The notes under the pieces: generated by a model | The model's database searches: none | What the model was told of the DNA's origin: nothing | Seen by the model: only the letters and a program-made list of their open reading frames with translations | DNA from: Catenovulum agarivorans DS-2 | GTDB taxonomy: Bacteria; Pseudomonadota; Gammaproteobacteria; Enterobacterales; Alteromonadaceae | Direction: 5' to 3' | Length of the DNA: 64,000 bases | Assembly (NCBI RefSeq): GCF_000568405.1 | Contig: NZ_ARZY01000018.1 | Location: 25,731-89,730, forward strand | Made by a program: the position numbers and the translations under genes | Shown: piece by piece, positions 47,120 to 55,726 of the stretch | Position numbering within the stretch: the first letter of the stretch is position 1 | How the letters are laid out: every line of letters starts with the position of its first letter

Positions 47120-48265
47120 CTATTTAAATCTTATGTAGTAATAGTCATTCCTAATATTTTTGTTGAAATACGCACCGACAGAGGGAGCACTGCGCATACT
47201 CTCATATACAGATAGCGGTACATTGTAATAACGATATTCCTCGCCAGCAGGGAATTTAATATCTAGTACTTCATCAAAGTCATTGTGGCCAGCGCTCTGC
47301 ATTGCAGATGATGCTACGCTATATTGATAAAGTGGCATAGGTTCTAGTTCGTTTGCAATCTTAAGCGCGGTTTCGTGCATTCTTGCTTCAATTTCTGGTA
47401 CACGGAGAAATGTCTCAATTAACCCGTGTGCTGATAAGTCTGAGGTTGGGGTGTCTACTGTCTGTTCACTCACCGAAAGACCTAATCCACTCATTAGGTT
47501 AAGAATAATATCGTCTTTATGACTTAAAATCGCCGTGATGGAATCTTCGTCTTTGATTGGCGTTAGACCGCCACCTATGGCACTTGTTGGCGCACCAAGG
47601 CTTAACTGACCAATTAACTTAAAGTCACTAATGTTGTAACCATTGCTCGACAGTCCGTATAAGGCTTGATATAGCGCATTTGCGTAGAAATTGCCTTGTG
47701 AGTGGGGCAGGAGTAGCACCTTGTAGCACTCTGAGTCAATGTCATTTTTGAGAAACGTCAACATGCTATATAAGTCTTCGTCATTTGCCCAATGAGAATT
47801 AGATTTATTTGCCAATGACATTAAAATTGATTGGAGATCTTCCGAAAACTCTAAATAGAAATCGGCAATGGTTGCGCGGAGGTTTTCACCAAATGTCGAA
47901 TTTTCACCAATCATCTCTCCGCTCATTGATTCCATATCTGATGTAAAAGACTGCAACATCAGTACAAATTTAGAAGCTTGATCACTTGTTTTCTGGTCAA
48001 TCAACTGTTCAACCTGATCAAGAATAGCTTCATCGTTGTTGTAGTGAAGAACCCATTTAGTACTATGCCCTGCACCTTCGAGTTGCGGCATTATGCTATT
48101 TGAAAGAGCTTCACTGTTGTTCAAGGCTCTATCTAGTGTTGTAATCATACCATTTATGTAACCAGCATGGAGCTTACTTCCCGAATTGCTGCACACTCCC
48201 GAACTTGCTTGATAGCTGCTTAACATAAGTGGAATCGCAATTCCTAATGTTCTGATTAATTTCAT
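47120..48265 (-). CDS. Secreted hydrolase-like protein with a C-terminal KTSC domain
   Basis: A 381-residue protein with a signal peptide (about residues 1-22, IAIPLMLSSYQASSG). The middle carries YKVLLLPHSQGNFYANALYQ, a P-H-S189-Q-G motif like the nucleophile elbow of lipase/esterase-type alpha/beta hydrolases, followed by ILSHKDDIILNL and LSAHGLIETFL, which could supply the Asp and His. The last 40 residues (YYNVPLSVYESMRSAPSVGAYFN) match the KTSC domain, a small domain otherwise found near nucleases and toxins. I know no named family with this order. It follows the gene at 48277-49068 by 11 bases and is probably co-transcribed. Confidence 0.65.
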   Translation of the reverse strand: MKLIRTLGIAIPLMLSSYQASSGVCSNSGSKLHAGYINGMITTLDRALNNSEALSNSIMPQLEGAGHSTKWVLHYNNDEAILDQVEQLIDQKTSDQASKFVLMLQSFTSDMESMSGEMIGENSTFGENLRATIADFYLEFSEDLQSILMSLANKSNSHWANDEDLYSMLTFLKNDIDSECYKVLLLPHSQGNFYANALYQALYGLSSNGYNISDFKLIGQLSLGAPTSAIGGGLTPIKDEDSITAILSHKDDIILNLMSGLGLSVSEQTVDTPTSDLSAHGLIETFLRVPEIEARMHETALKIANELEPMPLYQYSVASSAMQSAGHNDFDEVLDIKFPAGEEYRYYNVPLSVYESMRSAPSVGAYFNKNIRNDYYYIRFK

Positions 48266-48276
48266 TACGTATTCCC

Positions 48277-49068
48277 TTACTTAATTAAACTATTACATTC
48301 TTCAACTGATGGAGTGATCATCACAATTGATTTTCCACCTGCCATAGCTTTATCTACACGCAGAGTTTGCGAGTATCGTTCAGGCGTATTTACAACCTTT
48401 GTGTGAGTTGAGGATAAACGCTTATTATGGTCTAAAGGTGCGATTTGCTTAACGCAACCACGCATTTTGATATAATCATCAAGAAATGAGTCTGGAACAG
48501 ACCCAGTGTAAATATATTCAATGTAAGCATCACGTTTGATTGATACCAATTTGTTTAAAAATGGTACTACTTTAGGAAGGTCTTTATTTTCGGTAGCAAC
48601 AAAACGCTCTACGTCATCACGCACTCCATTGCCATTGCTATCCACACCAAGTAAACCTTGGTCTGCATCTTCAGGAGGCTCAGGCGGAAGGCCATCATCT
48701 TCGGTCATGCCTGTGTACAACTGCCAGAAATATGGAGTCGGTTTTACTAGAGCAGGGTTGTGCCAGCCCTTGCTCTTGATATACATACTATTCTTAAACG
48801 TTACTACATCGCCTAGACGGTATTTATTAAATCGCTTCCATGATGTAACACTATCAAAGTCAACTAGCGCCCAAACTGTTTCATGTTCACTGGGTCGCTT
48901 GCTAATATTTTTCCATGATGTTTTGGCAACGTAAAGCGCATCCCCTTCTCTAACGATTGAAGAACGATAATATCGTTTGTCATCAGCCCAAATGTCAAAT
49001 TCCTCAAATGGCTTGGTATAACCAGTAACACTCCAAAGCGCGACCAGTAACAGCAAAAAATTTTTCAT
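48277..49068 (-). CDS. Secreted protein with carbohydrate-binding-like repeats and an EF-hand-like loop
   Basis: A 263-residue protein with a signal peptide (MKNFLLLLVALWSVTG). Two consecutive repeats of the type YxxGDxVxxxxxxYxxkxxxxxxxPxxxxxxWxLx cover about residues 25-115. They resemble CBM5/12 chitin-binding modules (for example WKRFNKYRLGDVVTFKNS). The loop DSNGNGVRDDVE, about residues 142-153, has the 12-residue EF-hand calcium-site spacing. The final part has two Cys residues that could form a disulphide. ATG at 49068 gives a clean signal peptide; an earlier in-frame start would not. Function unknown; paired with the hydrolase-like gene. Confidence 0.6.
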   Translation of the reverse strand: MKNFLLLLVALWSVTGYTKPFEEFDIWADDKRYYRSSIVREGDALYVAKTSWKNISKRPSEHETVWALVDFDSVTSWKRFNKYRLGDVVTFKNSMYIKSKGWHNPALVKPTPYFWQLYTGMTEDDGLPPEPPEDADQGLLGVDSNGNGVRDDVERFVATENKDLPKVVPFLNKLVSIKRDAYIEYIYTGSVPDSFLDDYIKMRGCVKQIAPLDHNKRLSSTHTKVVNTPERYSQTLRVDKAMAGGKSIVMITPSVEECNSLIK

Positions 49069-49299
49069 GTTAATTGTCCATAATATTTGTATTGTGTATA
49101 TATTCACCTTGTTTAGAGGTGTCATAAGTGAAAGTGTCTATTACGACATATTATATTTTAGTTCAATTGAGTCTCCTGTGTTTTGACGTTAGATTATTTC
49201 GCTTCAAAAAACAGAGAGCTACTAACCAAACCAAATCATTTATATGTTGGATGATATTTTATTGTTAGGGGTGAAGCTTTATTGTTCACCCTCTGTTGT

Positions 49300-50964
49300 T
49301 TAACCAACCAACAATTCGCGTGCATTTTCTAACGTATTATTGGTAATGGTATCACCACCTAATAAACGTGCTAGTTCGTAAATGCGCTCTTCAGTAGAAA
49401 GTTTACGCATAGTTGTTTGGGTGCTGGTTTCGTCGTTAGATTTACTCACCAACATTTGCTGATGACCACAAGCTGCAACTTGCGGCAAGTGAGTTACACA
49501 AATAACTTGGGTTGATTCACCAATTTTGCGTAACATTTGGCCGACTACTGCAGCTGTTGGGCCGCTTATACCTACATCCACTTCATCAAAAATGAGCGTA
49601 GGCGTATCAGATTTTTCCGCGGTTAATACCTGCATAGCTAAGCTGATACGCGATAATTCGCCACCAGATGCAACTTTATGCATAGCTTGTAAAGGTTGGC
49701 CTGGGTTGGCGCTGACTAAAAACTCAATCGCATCAGAGCCTAATTTTGATGGTTTTTCAATTGAGTTAACCGTTACTTTAAATTGGCCTTGTTTCATATT
49801 GAGCTTTTGCATACTTTGTGTAACTAGCTCTGATAATTGCTCTGCTACAACTAAACGGCTTTCACGCAATTGTTCAGCAGTTTGCCAATAATGGGCTTCT
49901 GCTTCTGCTACTTGGTGAATTAAAGCTTCGTTTTGTTCGTCGCAACGTTTTATTTCTGCAAGTTCAGCCGATAACTTTTCATGTTCAATATGCAATTCTT
50001 CTGGTGTTACTTTATGTTTACGTGCTAACTCTAATGCGGTCGACATGCGTTCTTCAATTTGCAGTAAACGTTCAGGATCTGGCTCTTGGCTATCAATGTA
50101 ATCACGTAATTCATAACTGGCTTCTTTCACTTGAATTTCAGCTTCATCTAACATTCCAGCTATGTTGGATAGCGTTTCGTCGTAGCGGGATAAATCAGCT
50201 AGTTTATGTTGAACCAGTTGCAACATACTGACTATGGTTTGTTCATCATTTTCATATAACAAGCTATAACATTGTTGGCTGTCGGCTAGCAAAGTAACAG
50301 CGTTGGATAACCTTTTATGTTCAGCTTCAATTTGGCTAAATTCGCCTTCAGCTAGCGCGAAGTCATCTAATTCAGCAACTTGGTATTCTAATAACTGCAA
50401 ACGTGCATCGCGTTGCGACTGCATTTCTTCTAATTGTTTTAATTCAGTTTTAAGTTTATTCCAGCCTTTATATGCCAATTCAGTTTGCGCTAATAGGTGT
50501 TTATGATCGGCATATTGGTCAAGCAAACTGAGTTGATAATCAGCCTTCATCAATAACTGATGTGCGTGCTGACCATGAATATTCACTAAATGAGGGGCAA
50601 AACTACGTAATTGTTGTGCTGGTACAGGTGCGCCATTAATGTATGCGCGTGAACGGCCTTCAGCCGTAACAACACGGCGAATAATGCACTCTTCTTGTTC
50701 TGGTTGCAGAAAATCTTGCTCGGCTAACCAGCTTTTAGCGGATGGAATATGCTGAATGTTAAAGGTTGCGCTGATCTCAGTTTTATCCGCACCAGGCCTA
50801 ACCATAGCGGCTTCGGCTCTACTGCCTAAACATAATCCTAAAGCATCAATTGAGATAGATTTACCTGCACCTGTTTCGCCGGTAATTGTGCTCATACCTG
50901 CATCTATTTCGATATCTAAACTATCAACAATGGCAAAGTCTTTAACATATAAGTGAGTCAACAT
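49300..50964 (-). CDS. recN: DNA repair protein RecN
   Basis: SMC-like ATPase that holds broken DNA ends together during double-strand break repair. The 554-residue protein has the Walker A GETGAGKSISIDALGLCLGSRAE, a central coiled coil (about 150-370), LSGGE-equivalent ASGGELSRISLAMQ, Walker B TLIFDEVDVGISGP, and VICVTHLPQVAACGHQQ. ATG at 50964 (MLTHLYVKDFAIVD) matches the family; a TTG five codons upstream is not needed. Two LexA boxes lie just upstream, as in E. coli recN, so it is an SOS gene. Confidence 0.98.
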   Translation of the reverse strand: MLTHLYVKDFAIVDSLDIEIDAGMSTITGETGAGKSISIDALGLCLGSRAEAAMVRPGADKTEISATFNIQHIPSAKSWLAEQDFLQPEQEECIIRRVVTAEGRSRAYINGAPVPAQQLRSFAPHLVNIHGQHAHQLLMKADYQLSLLDQYADHKHLLAQTELAYKGWNKLKTELKQLEEMQSQRDARLQLLEYQVAELDDFALAEGEFSQIEAEHKRLSNAVTLLADSQQCYSLLYENDEQTIVSMLQLVQHKLADLSRYDETLSNIAGMLDEAEIQVKEASYELRDYIDSQEPDPERLLQIEERMSTALELARKHKVTPEELHIEHEKLSAELAEIKRCDEQNEALIHQVAEAEAHYWQTAEQLRESRLVVAEQLSELVTQSMQKLNMKQGQFKVTVNSIEKPSKLGSDAIEFLVSANPGQPLQAMHKVASGGELSRISLAMQVLTAEKSDTPTLIFDEVDVGISGPTAAVVGQMLRKIGESTQVICVTHLPQVAACGHQQMLVSKSNDETSTQTTMRKLSTEERIYELARLLGGDTITNNTLENARELLVG

Positions 50965-50990
50965 AATCCAATTTTCCAATTATCGAATTG

Positions 50991-51010
50991 TACTGTTCGT
51001 ATAAACAGTA
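50991..51010 (-). promoter_or_regulatory. LexA box 1 of recN
   Basis: TACTGT, eight bases, ACAGTA: a full match to the SOS consensus (CTGT-N8-ACAG) in perfect symmetry at its ends, 26 bases before the recN start. Confidence 0.9.
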
Positions 51011-51024
51011 TTAAAGATGACTTT

Positions 51025-51044
51025 TACTGTATAGTCAAACAGTA
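51025..51044 (-). promoter_or_regulatory. LexA box 2 of recN
   Basis: A second TACTGT-N8-ACAGTA site, 34 bases (start to start) from the first. Two boxes should give tight repression and strong induction, as known for E. coli recN. Confidence 0.9.
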
Positions 51045-51063
51045 TTTTATAGAAATAATTGTT

Positions 51064-51486
51064 TTATAGGGTTGAAAGGCTATATGTAACTTGGCCATTA
51101 TTTAACAAGCTACCTTTTTGCCAGCCTTGTTTTTGATAAAAGTGTTCGGCTTGGCTATTTTGCCCAGTTGATAGGTAAACTTTATTTATGCCATTTTGGT
51201 TAAGCCAGTTAATTGCTTGAGTGAGTAGGGCAGAGCCAATACCTTGCCTATGATGAGCTTGGTCAACAAACAGCGCCCATATGCTGCTTTCTTTTTTTGA
51301 ACAAATTACGTAACCCGTTATCAGGTTATTTTGCATTGCGACCCAACCTTTGCCATATTTAGTCAGGTAGTTTAGATAGCAGTTTTGAGAGATGGAAATG
51401 TCATCTGGTAGGGTGTTGTCACTTAGCTGGTTACGTATGCGATTAAAATCAACAATATCAAATGCTTGGGCTTCTCGTATTAGCAT
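51064..51486 (-). CDS. GNAT-family N-acetyltransferase
   Basis: A 140-residue single-domain acetyltransferase. The acetyl-CoA-binding motif A is IWALFVDQAHHRQGIGSALL (Q/R-x-x-G-I-G), followed by AINWLNQNGINKVYLSTGQNSQAEHFYQKQGWQK, the usual end of the fold. The substrate cannot be told. It is convergent with none of its neighbours and ends only 20 bases from the second recN LexA box, so its transcript could read into recN. Confidence 0.85.
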   Translation of the reverse strand: MLIREAQAFDIVDFNRIRNQLSDNTLPDDISISQNCYLNYLTKYGKGWVAMQNNLITGYVICSKKESSIWALFVDQAHHRQGIGSALLTQAINWLNQNGINKVYLSTGQNSQAEHFYQKQGWQKGSLLNNGQVTYSLSTL

Positions 51487-51723
51487 TGCGCCGCTCTGCT
51501 TTTAGGCGATAAAGTTAGTCTAATCTGTGTTCAAAAAAAATTAAACAAATTAATTAAAATTAATATTGTGATTTGAAAAATATGCCTTAAACTTCGCGAA
51601 AAAATGGATTTAGGCAAGAGTGCTGAGTGTCGTTTCTCCCATCTAGATCATCTGAAATTTAACTTTATTGTTATACCCAAACAGCGTCAAAATTTATGTT
51701 TATTGGGTATTATAGGAGCGACC

Positions 51724-53187
51724 ATGATTAGCAGCTTTGTAGTTGCCGACCAACCAATTTCATTCGATGCACAAGCACACGAAGACTTTGTATTAACTTT
51801 TGAACAGTATCTTGCCGATCACCCTCGCAAAGACTTACGCAAAGTTAAAATCATTAACTTATGTGATATCGAACAATATTTGAGTAAAGGCTATTACTGC
51901 TCGTTATTAGCAGAAGCGCGTGGCCACAAGGTATTGCCATCGGTTAATACCATCAATGACTTACGCAACGAAGCTTTATACAAACCTCAGTTATCCGATA
52001 CTGTATTGCCAAGTGTTGCGAAAAAAGTGCGCTCGTTGCACCCAGAGCAATTTACCTTATATATCTATTTTGGCACCCCTGATTTTGAAGGCTTTGAAGC
52101 TTTAGCGAAAAAATTATTTAGTCAATTTCCTGCGCCTATTTTGGCCTTGGATATAGACACAGCTAGCTGGAAAATTAATTCGATTTCTTGCCAAAGCTAC
52201 AACAAGTTAAATGAACAACAGTACGCCAAATTTGCCGATGCATTGTTAAGTTTTAATCACAGGTTATGGCAGCCGAAAAAGCCGAAAAAACAACACCGTT
52301 GGGAAATGGCAATATTGGTGGATGAAAACGAACAATTGCCACCAAGTGACAAAGTTGCGTTAAACAAAATGGTAAAAGCAGCGGCCAAAGTAGGGATTAA
52401 AGCTGAGTTTATTGGCGAGCAAGATTATGCGCGATTAAACGAATACGACGCCTTGTTCATACGGGTAACTACAGCGATAGACCATTACACCTATAAATTT
52501 GCTCGCAAGGCAGAACTAGAAGGTTTGGTGGTAATAGACGATCCAACTTCTATTTTGCGCTGCTGTAACAAGGTTTTTTTACAAGATGCCTTTACTTACA
52601 ACAAAGTACCAGCGTTAAAAACTTGGTCTGTTAGTAGTTCGAATGATGAAGATTTAGACAATATTGAAAGTAACTTTGATTACCCAATCGTATTAAAAGT
52701 ACCTGAAAGTGCTTTTTCACGTGGGGTATACAAGGTTAAAAATCGTGACGAGCTTAAGCTTCGTTTGGATGAATTATTGCAACAAAGCGCTTTGGTGTTA
52801 GTGCAAACCTACTTATATACCGACTTTGACTGGCGCATTGGTATTCTAAACAACAAACCTTTGTACGCATGTAAGTACTATATGGTGGGCGGCCATTGGC
52901 AAATTTATAAACATGAAAATGCCACTGCTGATTCCGGCGGCTTTGAAACTTTACCAACGTTTGAGGTGCCACGAGTTGTATTGGATGCTGCCATAAAAGC
53001 CTCTAAAGTAATAGGTAATGGTTTGTATGGTGTTGATGTAAAACAGCATGGTAACCAAGCTTATGTCATTGAAATTAACGATAACCCAAGTTTGGATTGG
53101 GAAGTAGAAGATTTGTACCTAGGTGACGAGTTATACATGATGATAATGTCAGAAATGGCACGTCGTTTAGAAAACAGAGGTCGTTAA
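51724..53187 (+). CDS. RimK-family ATP-grasp ligase
   Basis: A 487-residue protein with an N-terminal extension of about 200 residues of the RimK-like family (KIINLCDIEQYLSKGYYCSLLAEARGHK). The C-terminal ATP-grasp domain has FDYPIVLKVPESAFSRGVYKV, VLVQTYLYTDFDWRIGILNNKPLYACKYY, and the metal-binding VIEINDNPSLDWEVED. Such enzymes join amino acids (often Glu) to peptide or protein ends. An AGGAG at 51714-51718 marks the ATG at 51724; the longer frame to 51604 lacks support. The target is unknown. Related genes sit near C39-type peptidases, as here. Confidence 0.85.
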   Translation: MISSFVVADQPISFDAQAHEDFVLTFEQYLADHPRKDLRKVKIINLCDIEQYLSKGYYCSLLAEARGHKVLPSVNTINDLRNEALYKPQLSDTVLPSVAKKVRSLHPEQFTLYIYFGTPDFEGFEALAKKLFSQFPAPILALDIDTASWKINSISCQSYNKLNEQQYAKFADALLSFNHRLWQPKKPKKQHRWEMAILVDENEQLPPSDKVALNKMVKAAAKVGIKAEFIGEQDYARLNEYDALFIRVTTAIDHYTYKFARKAELEGLVVIDDPTSILRCCNKVFLQDAFTYNKVPALKTWSVSSSNDEDLDNIESNFDYPIVLKVPESAFSRGVYKVKNRDELKLRLDELLQQSALVLVQTYLYTDFDWRIGILNNKPLYACKYYMVGGHWQIYKHENATADSGGFETLPTFEVPRVVLDAAIKASKVIGNGLYGVDVKQHGNQAYVIEINDNPSLDWEVEDLYLGDELYMMIMSEMARRLENRGR

Positions 53188-53191
53188 TTAT

Positions 53192-54460
53192 ATGGAACTC
53201 GTGTGGATAGTGGGGTTAATTGTATTAAGTGCGCTATTCGCACTGTGCGAAATTTCATTGGCGGCAGTGCGCAAAGTAAAGTTACAACCTTTGTTAGATC
53301 AGCAAGACCCAAGAGCGCTTGCTGTGATAACGCTGCAAAATAACTCGAAAGACTTTATCGCCGCCGTACAAATAATGCTAAATGCGCTTGCGATTATTGC
53401 CGGTATTATCGGTGAGTCTGCCTTTACCCCGATATTTCAAAGCCTATTGCAAAATTGGGTAGGCGAAGCTTGGTTAAACCAAACAGCTTTTACCTTATCT
53501 TTTTTAACCGTAACAGGATTATTTATTTTATTTGGTGATTTACTGCCAAAACGCATAGGTTTTGTACTGCCAGAAGCCGCCTCACTTAGGTTGATTTATT
53601 TAATGCGTTTTAGTGTCTGGTTGTTCAAACCGATTATTTGGCTATTTAATAAATTAGCTGATGTATTGCTTAAATTGTTTAGAGTACCACTGCACAGAGA
53701 CGACCAAATTACTTTTGAAGATCTAGTGGCAGTGGTTGACCAAAGCATAGAGCACGGCAGTATTGAGCAGCAACAGTATCACATGATAGGCAATGTATTG
53801 GAGCTACCGAGTACCAATATAACCCAAGCCATGACTTTGCCTGCGGATATTTATTGGTTAGATATAAATACTGAGCAAACTGACCTTAAACGGCAAATTG
53901 AACAAAGCTCACAGCGCTATTATTTAGTTTGTGACGGAGGTTTGTACAAGGTTTTAGGTTTGGTTGAATCAAGTGTGATTTTGAGCCAACTGCTACAAAA
54001 CAAACCGTTGTTAGCTGATAAATCAGAGTTAATTCAGCCGCTATATTTGCTTGATACGCTAACTTTAGCCGATGCCATTACCAACTTTAAACAACAAGAA
54101 GTTGAAGTTGCGTTAGTCATCAACGAATTTACCACAGTTGTTGGTATGGTAACTTTATGGCAAGTATTGCAGTTGGTTGCGCTAAATGATGTTGAAGCAA
54201 TTCAAAACCAAATAGCACAAAATGCAAATGGTAGCTGGACTGTGCCAGGCGATCTTGCGGTGCGCGATTTTCAACAAATAGCTGCAGACTTTGCGCCTGA
54301 CTGTTATGAAAGCATAGAAACCTTGTCTGGTTTATTTATCCATGAATTTAAACGTATACCAAACTCAACTGATACGGTTGAAATTGATGGATATTTAATG
54401 GTTGCACTTGAGACAACAGAATTGACAGTGGAGTTGATTGAGATAAAGAAAAACCAGTAG
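53192..54460 (+). CDS. DUF21/CBS-domain transporter-like protein (HlyC/CorC family)
   Basis: A 422-residue membrane protein. Residues 1-180 form a CNNM/DUF21 domain with three or four membrane helices (ALFALCEISLAAVRKVKLQPLLDQ, AVQIMLNALAIIAGIIGESAF, DLLPKRIG). A CBS pair lies at about 195-340 and a CorC_HlyC domain at the end (DLAVRDFQQIAADFAPD). Relatives (CorB/YfjD/PaeA) move magnesium, cobalt or polyamines. It starts four bases after the RimK-like gene, so the two are probably one transcript; the link in function is unknown. Confidence 0.9.
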   Translation: MELVWIVGLIVLSALFALCEISLAAVRKVKLQPLLDQQDPRALAVITLQNNSKDFIAAVQIMLNALAIIAGIIGESAFTPIFQSLLQNWVGEAWLNQTAFTLSFLTVTGLFILFGDLLPKRIGFVLPEAASLRLIYLMRFSVWLFKPIIWLFNKLADVLLKLFRVPLHRDDQITFEDLVAVVDQSIEHGSIEQQQYHMIGNVLELPSTNITQAMTLPADIYWLDINTEQTDLKRQIEQSSQRYYLVCDGGLYKVLGLVESSVILSQLLQNKPLLADKSELIQPLYLLDTLTLADAITNFKQQEVEVALVINEFTTVVGMVTLWQVLQLVALNDVEAIQNQIAQNANGSWTVPGDLAVRDFQQIAADFAPDCYESIETLSGLFIHEFKRIPNSTDTVEIDGYLMVALETTELTVELIEIKKNQ

Positions 54461-54463
54461 ACC

Positions 54464-55702
54464 CTAGCGTTTGACCACTATCCCACAGCTTAATTTATTT
54501 TTACCGTAGCGATTCATACGGCAAAATACATCGCGTGCGATCGGCATATATTGGCAGTTGAGTTGGTTGTCGTCTTCGTCTGTCGGGGCTGGATCGTGAA
54601 TGTATACACACTCATTATCAATACCTGATACACAAACCCAGTGGGGAGCTTTGGTACCGTCTAGTTGATAGGTTGATATTAGAAGTATAATCATTGCGCC
54701 TTGGTTGAACCAAGTTTCTAAGTCTTGTAACTGGTAACCATAATATTCAACCGTAATCTGCTGTTCTTCGGCTCTTTGTTTAAAGTCTTTTTCGACCAGC
54801 TCGAGAATCGCTCGTTTATCTTTACTACGTACACCATCTAAAAACAAAGTATCACTTTGGTTTAAAAATACTTCAACGTTAAATTGGCGTTTTTGCAATG
54901 CTAAGGCTAAACCCACAGGGTGGCAGCCTCCATGGCCTGATGTCATAAATATGGTGGTTGCTTCACGCCATAAATGCAACTCGTCGTTTTGGTTAGGCGT
55001 GTAGTTGTTGTCTAGTGATGCCATAGCCATCATGGCTGCGGCTGGGCCACAAGTAAAAGGTGTGGTTTGTTTATACCAAGGCACAGCCATTAAGGGTTGT
55101 GAATTGTTAAATGCAACAATACTGTCGTGGGCGAAATATAAACGCTTTTGCATACGTAATGCTGCTTGATGATCATGATAATAGTCTTGGTAAAAACCAA
55201 ATTCTTCAAATCCTAATTTGCGGTACAGCGAAATTGCTGCTTGGTTGTTTTCGGCTACTTCTAAACGTAAATATAATCGCCCTTGTTTATAGGCTGACTT
55301 TTCGCTTTTTTCAATCAGTTTGGCGGCTATACCTAAACCACGAGCAAGTGGCGAAACTGCTAACGAATATAATCGAGCAAGCGTGCTACCTTTATGCAAA
55401 ATAGTTAAGGCGTAACCGAGAATATCTTGCTGATGTTTGGCGACAATAAAAATTGCATTTTGCGCTGATATCCAGTGTTTTAACCGACGTTTAGAAAGTT
55501 TGTCACCTTCAAACGCTTGGTTTTCTAGTGCCACTAGCGCTGTTAAATCGTCTATATTTGCACTTTCTATACGGATGTTTTGTAGAACAATTGAAGTATC
55601 TGTTGGGGATTGTTTGCTGGTAGATTCTGCGGCCAAATCACTAAACTCACAGCAGCAATTTGCTGCAAAATAACAATGGTTTATTCTACAGCGAAATTGC
55701 AA
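54464..55702 (-). CDS. GNAT N-acetyltransferase / peptidase C39-like fusion
   Basis: A 412-residue fusion. Residues about 40-190 are a GNAT domain (VSPLARGLGIAAKLIEKSEKSA, NQAAISLYRKLGFEEFGFYQDYY). Residues about 200-412 are a C39-like Cys peptidase: nucleophile Cys in WYKQTTPFTCGPAAAMMAMAS, and the His in KAPHWVCVSGIDNECVYIHDPAP. The order GNAT-C39 is a known but little-studied family that often lies near RimK-like ligases. The start is unsure: the TTG at 55702 gives an unusual Cys-rich N-terminus, and a TTG at 55636 (residue 23) is possible. Convergent with the DUF21 gene, three bases apart. Confidence 0.8.
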   Translation of the reverse strand: MQFRCRINHCYFAANCCCEFSDLAAESTSKQSPTDTSIVLQNIRIESANIDDLTALVALENQAFEGDKLSKRRLKHWISAQNAIFIVAKHQQDILGYALTILHKGSTLARLYSLAVSPLARGLGIAAKLIEKSEKSAYKQGRLYLRLEVAENNQAAISLYRKLGFEEFGFYQDYYHDHQAALRMQKRLYFAHDSIVAFNNSQPLMAVPWYKQTTPFTCGPAAAMMAMASLDNNYTPNQNDELHLWREATTIFMTSGHGGCHPVGLALALQKRQFNVEVFLNQSDTLFLDGVRSKDKRAILELVEKDFKQRAEEQQITVEYYGYQLQDLETWFNQGAMIILLISTYQLDGTKAPHWVCVSGIDNECVYIHDPAPTDEDDNQLNCQYMPIARDVFCRMNRYGKNKLSCGIVVKR

Positions 55703-55726
55703 ATTTCAATAGTGCTGGGCTAAAAA

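Noticed and set aside
49268..49292. GGGTGAA/TTCACCC repeat after recN as a terminator
   Set aside because: Stem of seven pairs without a following T-run on the recN strand.
51604..51723. Longer start for the RimK-like gene (40 more residues)
   Set aside because: The extension has no family match, while 51724 has a strong AGGAG at the right spacing.
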